DNA of 64,000 bases from Capillidium heterosporum. Its lineage: Eukaryota; Entomophthoromycota; Entomophthoromycetes; Entomophthorales; Capillidiaceae. Where the stretch lies: positions 248,001-312,000 of the forward strand of contig WBMQ01000013.1 of assembly GCA_016630905.1 (NCBI GenBank). The letters are read 5' to 3'. Under the pieces are notes generated by a model that saw only the letters and a program-made list of their open reading frames with translations, did not search any database and had not been told where the DNA came from. Both the position numbers and the translations under genes were made by a program. Of this stretch, positions 57,767 to 64,000 are shown one piece after another (the stretch's first letter is position 1; every line of letters begins with the position of its first letter).

Positions 57767-58515
57767 GAGTTGCTGAAGTTGAAACTGGGTGAGAAATAAG
57801 TTAGCCTTTTCATCGATTTTTCAAAGATAATCTACTTTTTGTGACATTCGGCTTTACTATACAACTTTGCTTAGAAATTCATTAAATAAAAGCGAAAGCA
57901 AAGGTGAACAGTTTCTAATTCTTGAGGGAATAAAGTTCAAGTTAAGGGCACAGATATTTAGAATAAGCTTGCATCAAAATGGAAATCAATTTAGACACAA
58001 ATAGTTAATATATTTGGCTTGAACAGAGTTTTTGATAAGCTAACTGTTAAAGATCATACAAAATGGCAACAATTTGAAAGGTGGTTGAAAAACTGATGTA
58101 TATATAATTAAACTGCTTTTGAATTTAGGAATTAACTATAGTAAACTAAAATATGGGCTAGTATATAAATTTTCTGTAAAATGAGCCTACATTAGATTTC
58201 TATTAGGTCAAGGCAGCAAAGTAAGATTGACTACAATGTATTTTAAAGTACAGTTGATGTAACTATATTTAATTAAAAGATAGGTCGGATCTATGAGCTT
58301 GGGTTAAATCAGCCACCTTTGATGCTGAGGCAATGTCGTTAACCCAATACTTATACATCAATAGTAGTATACTCTTAATCTCATCACTTACACAATCTAT
58401 CGCAACTAAATAACCATAAACAACTAATAAAACTACAACATCATCTATCAGCTTATAAAAGCCAGTTTTATTACAGCATACCTACTACAACTCTCTACAT
58501 AAAACTACTATCAAC
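57767..58515. other. Intergenic, no gene seen
   Basis: AT-rich sequence separating the cytochrome b5 gene start from the 3' end of the first GPCR gene. Nothing supported. Confidence 0.45.
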
Positions 58516-59544
58516 TCAAGTTAAATACCGCTCCCTAAACCCATTCCAAGTAACTACCAAAGTATCAGAAATGCCCGTATGTAAAACTAACAAAAACACT
58601 GGATTGACAATAGCCAACAAAAAACTAGAGATCGTAGGTACATGTTCGGTCCACAATTCCTTATACTCAACTCCATCTAACTTAAAATACATAAAAGGCT
58701 CGTACATCCCCACCACAATAGTAGGTACAATCAACACAACATAAGTGAACATAGTAACTAGAGCTCTAGTGAAAAAAGACTTACTGAATGTTGACATGAC
58801 ATCTTTAGATTGTTGTTTCGCAGCTGAACTATTGGAAAATCGTAACTGGGATGAAAAGATATTACGTTCAGAGCTCCTGCAATTCTCACTTATCCCATTA
58901 ATCTCATGTAAAGAAGTTGAGCTTAGTTGGGTCTGGTATACCATCAGATTGGTCTTTACCTTTTTGAACAACAGCACCAATTTAATGTAACAGTACAGCA
59001 TGGTTACCAAATGTACACTCAACATAACTAACAAAACAAAGTACCACAGCTCACCAAAAACATTCACATTGTATTGAACCATACATACCATTCCATTCTG
59101 GCTTAACTTATAGTTGTCAAATATAGCCGCAAAAGTCGCAAATACCAGCCCTATAAAAAAATCAATCCCTATCAAAGTATAAAAAGTTGTCAAGGACCAA
59201 GAAGACTTTTTGATAACTTTGTTGAACTTTTCCAAAGCAGAAACAGCTATCATACCACTGGTGAAGTAGGGGATCATGGTATGGATGATGCCTAATACTT
59301 GGCAGTTGGAAGAGTCGGGATTGGCTAACCAGTTGAAAGGTAGACTTAATTTCAAGGCTATTTGGATTATAGTGAGGATGGGAGTTATCAAGTCATATAT
59401 AGTAGTTATAAATAGGATACTAAGGCTCTTGTTGCGGTCCTTTGTGGTGGATTTTAATTTGTAGATGAGGTATATGACTAAAAGGTTGCAGAGAAGGCTT
59501 AAAGTTGCTAGGACTAGGGCTATCGTTTCGAAAGTGGTTGACAT
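58516..59544 (-). CDS. Rhodopsin-class (family A) seven-helix receptor
   Basis: A single exon of 342 aa with seven hydrophobic helices at about 8-30, 42-66, 85-107, 118-140, 162-188, 262-285 and 303-328. Class A hallmarks are present: Asn in TM1 (LLCNLLVIY), Asp in TM2 (TTIYDLITP), a Cys at the top of TM3 (SNCQVLGI) with a partner Cys in loop 2 (MVCMVQY), an E/DRY-position motif ALEKFNKV, Pro in TM6 (VLIVPTIV) and NP in TM7 (NPVFLLVLH). The third intracellular loop is long and Ser-rich. The ligand is unknown. It lies 1.9 kb from a divergently transcribed paralogue at 61420-62415. Confidence 0.85.
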   Translation of the reverse strand: MSTTFETIALVLATLSLLCNLLVIYLIYKLKSTTKDRNKSLSILFITTIYDLITPILTIIQIALKLSLPFNWLANPDSSNCQVLGIIHTMIPYFTSGMIAVSALEKFNKVIKKSSWSLTTFYTLIGIDFFIGLVFATFAAIFDNYKLSQNGMVCMVQYNVNVFGELWYFVLLVMLSVHLVTMLYCYIKLVLLFKKVKTNLMVYQTQLSSTSLHEINGISENCRSSERNIFSSQLRFSNSSAAKQQSKDVMSTFSKSFFTRALVTMFTYVVLIVPTIVVGMYEPFMYFKLDGVEYKELWTEHVPTISSFLLAIVNPVFLLVLHTGISDTLVVTWNGFRERYLT

Positions 59545-61419
59545 ACTTCTTTGTTGCGACTGCTGCTGTAAGGCACTATCGTTTTATCCAAGAAGTTTTA
59601 AAAGGAACTTCATTAAATCTATTTAAATGTCTATTTGGTGTTCCGAATTGCCAATTTTGTATTAAGAATGGGCACCATTCTAAACGACTGTTCCTTCTTA
59701 TGGAAGTTGAATTCTACCTTTCAACTTCGTATAGTATTACCTAAAGTTAACCAGAAACTCCAATACCTGCTTCTAAAAAGATGTTCCAGGTAGGTAGTGC
59801 AGTATTTCCGTCCTGTTTATAGATTGGATGGATGAGCTCTACGATAGGAGTTTCTAGTAACTCCGTCAAACAAAATACGTAATAGACAAGCCCAAGTGTA
59901 ATTAGATGGACAGGTACTTGCAAAAGAATTTATAAGTTTATATTGTTTGGAATGGACAGATTTTTACAAGTTGGAATACGCAATAAATTATAAATGCTTC
60001 AAGTGCATTTGGAATCAAGAGTTTCTACATCTTTTACTGGATGTCTTTAACAAATTTATAAGGCAATTTATATAGGTTAAATTGTATATCCTTTTTGTAC
60101 ATCGGGAAGGTATTACTTCATTTCCAGCTCCAATTACTAAAGTACAGTATTGAATTCTAGATCAAAGTGTAAATATTCTATTTATAACAATTTAGTTCAA
60201 GGAACTCCAACCTTTTACAAGAAATACTGATACAAAATTTAGTAACGTATACATTCCAAGAAAATCGACCTAATTTAAAGGCATTTAGTAGCACTTTGTC
60301 GTAATAGTTGAAATCGAATAGCGTAAATTTATCCTACTTGTGAATTCGACTTGTAGAGTGGTTTCCTTTGACGTAAGCAGTAGATGTTAAAGAATATAGT
60401 TGCAAAATTTAAACTGATATAGGTTATTTGCCTCTTATAATATATTTAAGCTGGACTGTCCTTTTGTAGTCTTCATTTAAATCCAGCTTGCTACAAACTA
60501 GCTCAAATTCGACACTGCCTTTCTTAACTTGAATTGTAGCACTTGGCAATTAAAAGTACATCACCTTGTAGGAGAATATTGGTCTACTTTGCTTTTACTG
60601 GGCTGAGCTTTTGACATTCAACACTATAGAAATTGCGAATTTGAGTTATGGATATGCCATTGTAATTTCAAAAGTTAATTGATTTGGCTTGCCGTTTCAA
60701 ACTTATTCCTCAAGCTGAATCGTATCAATCGATAGAGCTGAACTGGGGTACTATGTTCAAGTAGTCTTATTCTGAAACTAGTAACCGGGCACTAAACCCA
60801 GCTTTTCAAAATCTACCTCTCAAAAGGTTGTCCTAAAACCGAGTACCCCTTTCAACAATGTTCATCTCAGCCTTCCATTAACCCGAACCTAATAGATTAC
60901 AAAAGATGGGATAGTGCCTAGCAGCCAATAAGCTTTCAAGGTTTAAACTGTCGCCTGCTATTTCCAATACTTCATCCGATCTCAACTACCCTGTAGAAAT
61001 CAAAAGTACGGCTTGCATTTGAAACTAAAACTCTACCTAAACTTTATCAGTATAAATTACCGAATTTGGATAAAATAGGGATAGCCATCTGTTCTATATT
61101 CCAGTTCCTAAGTTTACTTTATGCAAGGTCGAGAAAAATGAACTGGTTCCGGACTTATTAGCTAAATCTCCCATCAAAATTTTGTTACAAGAGCTGGAAG
61201 GAAAAGCCTAAATTTCGAATATCAGCTTTTTGTCTTTATTTCTTCTCTTCTCTTTTAAATAGCTATATTTTCGCAAGACGAACTGCAACTGTACATATAT
61301 ATCTACATACTACTTACCTCCAACTAATATTCCGACTTGTACCATAGCGAAGCTTTAAACCCAACTTCAATAAAAAACTTTAAAAGTTCACCTACCAACA
61401 TACAGCCTCAACCCTAACG
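59545..61419. other. Spacer between the two divergent GPCR genes
   Basis: About 1.9 kb, presumably containing both promoters. A stretch at about 60760-61030 is less AT-rich than its surroundings but has no sustained reading frame. No feature assigned. Confidence 0.45.
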
Positions 61420-62415
61420 ATGACTCCCTTAGAAGTAATAGCCCTACTACTAGCTATCCTCAGCTTACTCACCAACCTTTTAACAATCTACCTCATCCTC
61501 AACTTGAACTTTGATCCCAAAGACCGCAGGTTAAGCCTCTTAATCCTCCTAGTAACTACTTTCTACGACCTCGTAACGCCAACGCTAACCCTATTCCAAA
61601 TAATTTTCAACCAGAGTTATGACTTCAACTGGCTGCAAGCCTCAACCTTCAACTGCCAAGTCGTTGGTGCTGTACAAACAATGGTCCCTTACTTTACTAG
61701 TGGTATGGTGGCTATAGTCGCATTAGAACGGTACAACAAAGTCTACCAAAAGAATTGGACCCATACCTTTTTCTATACCATCATATTAATAGATTTTGTA
61801 ATTGGGATCGTGTTTTCGACATTGGCAGCTAGCTTCAGCAACTTTATGATGACTTGGAACAATACAATTTGTATGATCCAGTTCGATATCAACGTCTTTG
61901 GGACAATGTGGTACTTTATTTTACTGGGTATGTTGCTTTTGCATACAACGATCATGGTCTTCAGTTATACAAGTATATTTTTACTTTATAGGAAAATCAA
62001 GCGCAATTTGAATAGGTACCAGTCCAAAGTCCACCTGCACGTCCAAGAAAGTTTTACTATTGATCTCAACCTCAACAATTCCAAATCTATCCAAACTATA
62101 CCCTCCTACAACACTGTCAACCATAACTCCGACTCCAAATGGTTTACCACTAGTTTCTTAATCCGAAGTTTAATCCTTATAGTTACCTATATAGTGCTAG
62201 TCGTACCTACCATAGTAATATTGGTGTACTTACCTTTACAGTACTACCAATCAGAGGGGACTTACATTGGGGCGTACTGGACTTCTATGGTACCACCTAT
62301 ATCTATATTTCTGTTAGCTACTATTAATCCACTATTCTTACTGCTGTTGCACAGTGGTATTTCGAACCAACTGAGCTGTACTTGGACCAAGTTTAAGAGG
62401 CGATGGGGGTTTTAA
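61420..62415 (+). CDS. Rhodopsin-class (family A) seven-helix receptor, paralogue
   Basis: A single exon of 331 aa, clearly related to the receptor at 58516-59544 along its whole length (for example PYFTSGMVAIVALERYNKVY against PYFTSGMIAVSALEKFNKVI). It has seven helices; Asn in TM1 (LLTNLLTIY), Asp in TM2 (TTFYDLVTP), the TM3/loop 2 Cys pair (FNCQVVGA; TICMIQF), the motif ALERYNKV at the DRY position, VVPTIV in TM6 and NPLFLLLLH in TM7. The ERY is closer to the animal consensus than in its partner. Loop 3 is shorter and Asn/Ser-rich. It probably signals through heterotrimeric G proteins; the ligand is unknown. Confidence 0.87.
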   Translation: MTPLEVIALLLAILSLLTNLLTIYLILNLNFDPKDRRLSLLILLVTTFYDLVTPTLTLFQIIFNQSYDFNWLQASTFNCQVVGAVQTMVPYFTSGMVAIVALERYNKVYQKNWTHTFFYTIILIDFVIGIVFSTLAASFSNFMMTWNNTICMIQFDINVFGTMWYFILLGMLLLHTTIMVFSYTSIFLLYRKIKRNLNRYQSKVHLHVQESFTIDLNLNNSKSIQTIPSYNTVNHNSDSKWFTTSFLIRSLILIVTYIVLVVPTIVILVYLPLQYYQSEGTYIGAYWTSMVPPISIFLLATINPLFLLLLHSGISNQLSCTWTKFKRRWGF

Positions 62416-62626
62416 GCATAGTATCTGTTAATAGCATATTCAATAAATATTTTATATATTTACTATTTTTCAAATCGATATCGAGTTCAACTATTTAGCT
62501 ACATACTATATTACTATACCCATCCAACTTATGCAAAGTGTATACAAACCAAAAAATACTGTTAAAAATATCAACATCAAAAAATGTATACCATCCAATT
62601 TATTGCTTACAAAATGCTATCAAAAG
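62416..62626. other. Short convergent intergenic gap
   Basis: About 210 bp of AT-rich 3' sequence between the second GPCR and the secreted-protein gene. Nothing seen. Confidence 0.5.
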
Positions 62627-63064
62627 TTAATTTAGATGCCTCGCTTTGAGGAAGTTTGGGAGATCGGTGCGTGGAACTTTCTCCAACTTCTCATAGTTTT
62701 CAACTTGTTTCACCTTTTGGACTTCAGCGTACTTAGGGCGTGGGTTTATCCACCCTTTACGGGCCAGACTATCCTTTAATATATTGGTAAGCTGCCCTTG
62801 GTAAACTGATGCACCTGGCTTGGAGTTATCCTTCAGTGGGAAGGTGCGCTTCAACAGGGAAGCTAGGTTGAAGAGGGTGCTACTGTGATCCATATCGCGA
62901 ACTCCAATGCTATTTTGAGCTTGAGAACGCTTGTTCAGGCTGTTAATTACTGGGTTACTGGAGCCAATATGGAATCGAAGTTGGTTGGGAGCATGGCTTT
63001 GACTTTGAAGGTAGAAAGCTGAAGCCAAGGTAAAATAGAGGAATGGTAAAGTGAAAAGGTTCAT
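62627..63064 (-). CDS. Small secreted protein with dibasic sites
   Basis: A single exon of 145 aa. Residues 1-17 (MNLFTLPFLYFTLASAF) are a signal peptide. The mature part is hydrophilic, without cysteines, and contains two Lys-Arg pairs (45-46 in SLNKRSQ, 72-73 in LLKRTF), as expected for kexin cleavage, which could release a 26-residue central peptide. The C-terminal half is Lys- and Glu-rich. I recognise no family; it is too divergent to call a pheromone or effector. It converges with the GPCR at 61420-62415. Confidence 0.65.
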   Translation of the reverse strand: MNLFTLPFLYFTLASAFYLQSQSHAPNQLRFHIGSSNPVINSLNKRSQAQNSIGVRDMDHSSTLFNLASLLKRTFPLKDNSKPGASVYQGQLTNILKDSLARKGWINPRPKYAEVQKVKQVENYEKLEKVPRTDLPNFLKARHLN

Positions 63065-64000
63065 ATTGACTTCAAAATCTCAAATCTCAAAAGTATACTT
63101 ATGCGAGCTGCAGCTACCATCTTAAGTACTTCTCCATGGCATCCTTTAAGCACTAAATTGGTGGAGGATTCAGCACCATTTTCTGGCAAGGTTTATCCAC
63201 ATAAACTTGGAAACCTCTAGTCCTAGTGCAAGCATACCTTGCTTTTTGTAATAGAGAACGGACTTAACCTACTTTTGGTTAAAGCAAATATTCCAAAATA
63301 CAGCCAAGTTTATTTTGGAATCTTTACTATCAAGACAAGTCGGTGATTCGATATCCAACAAAGCTTTGAATTTTAGGCAGTTGGTAATATATTCCAAAAA
63401 TATGGGCTATATCTTTATAAAGTTATATTAAATGAGTAAGGTAGACGCTTCAGTTGAAGTGCTCTATATATATAGCGGTATTCAACCTGAAAGATATAGC
63501 ACAAAAGTTTTGAGCGAATTTCATCAAAGCATGCTAAATATTCAAAGCTTATCGTGCAGATATTATGTGAATGCAAAAGTTGAATACCGCTAGTGTAGAT
63601 AGAATTCTACAGAACTGTTATTATCAAAGTTTACGTCAGTATAAGTTTGCTTCAATGTCCATTTTACTTACCCCACCTTCTTGAACTGCACTATCACTCA
63701 GGATCCTGTACAAACAGTAGGAACTTCAGCCCTTAATTTGGTAATACGGTACTCATCTTAAAGGCCAAGCTCCTTTGTAGCACCCAAGCACTTGTATTAC
63801 AACATTCCATATTAGTATTCCAGTTGATAAATCTGTAAACTCCTTGATCCTCTGATCCTTCATACACTTCATCTGTCAAACTACTCCGTAATTAGATGCC
63901 CAAAAGTACCGACTTTAACTCATTTGAAATTTTTTGGTCAACTAGATGTCTTGGACTGCTATACCTAGGCTTGATAGCATATACTATCCAAATAAATTGA
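63065..64000. other. Intergenic to window end
   Basis: A 54-codon ORF at 63432-63593 (MSKVDASVEVLYIY...KVEYR) is too short to judge. It contains a 14-bp inverted pair, 63473-63486 (TAGCGGTATTCAAC) and 63579-63592. The rest shows no frame. The last 500 bp are less AT-rich and could belong to a gene outside the window. Confidence 0.4.

Noticed and set aside
1-64000. tRNA, rRNA or CRISPR features
   Set aside because: I looked for GGTTCGANTCC-type B boxes with a matching A box and for regularly spaced direct repeats and found none. A covariance-model search was not possible.

Overview
The window is eukaryotic nuclear DNA from a fungus. It is AT-rich. Genes are split by many very short introns, mostly 38-60 nt, with GTAAGT-like donors, a CTAAC or TAAT branch site and a YAG acceptor. 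Housekeeping genes are recognisable: eIF3i, ERCC1/Rad10, RPC31, GET2, TAPT1, AK6, AP-2 sigma, the TAH18/NDOR1 diflavin reductase, IQGAP and ELL. They are mixed with lineage-specific families: two rhodopsin-class (class A) seven-helix receptors, BTB/POZ proteins and a DM9-domain protein. Class A receptors, tiny introns and AT richness together point to an early-diverging fungus, most likely Entomophthoromycotina (Conidiobolus-like). That placement is an inference and was not tested by any search. CTG is read as Leu in conserved genes and TGA as stop, so the code looks standard.

Layout. 0-3.4 kb: two decayed BTB copies, then GET2. 4.3-6.5 kb: a flavin-reductase-like mitochondrial protein and TIF34 (eIF3i), divergent. 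6.8-8.0 kb: a fragment of a possible transcription factor and a small PDI-like thioredoxin-fold protein without its CxxC. 10.0-12.2 kb: ERCC1 and RPC31, divergent. 13.1-15.4 kb: an Asn-rich PhoD-type phosphatase. 15.8-18.3 kb: TAPT1. 21-27 kb: a C2H2 protein, a DM9 protein and a coiled-coil protein, separated by long gene-poor stretches. 28.1-39.05 kb: two inverted arms of about 2.64 kb, almost identical, each carrying an F-box/JmjC gene and a decayed BTB gene. They flank a 5.66 kb core with an ELM1-like gene, AK6, AP-2 sigma and an intact MATH-BTB gene. 39.8-41.9 kb: TAH18. 45.9-53.1 kb: IQGAP and ELL, convergent. 53.9-63.1 kb: a secreted Ser/Thr-rich protein, a cytochrome b5 protein, two divergent GPCRs, and a small secreted protein with dibasic sites.

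Two themes run across the window. First, several conserved genes are open except for single extra bases in short homopolymers (eIF3i, RPC31, TAPT1 three times, each F-box/JmjC copy once). Removing one base restores the family sequence each time. This looks like insertion-type sequencing error, although real decay cannot be excluded. Second, BTB/POZ sequences occur five times here, four of them broken, which indicates fast family turnover around the inverted repeat. Exon boundaries given below were worked out by eye from splice motifs and reading-frame phase; they are predictions. I recognised no tRNA, rRNA, CRISPR array or transposase.
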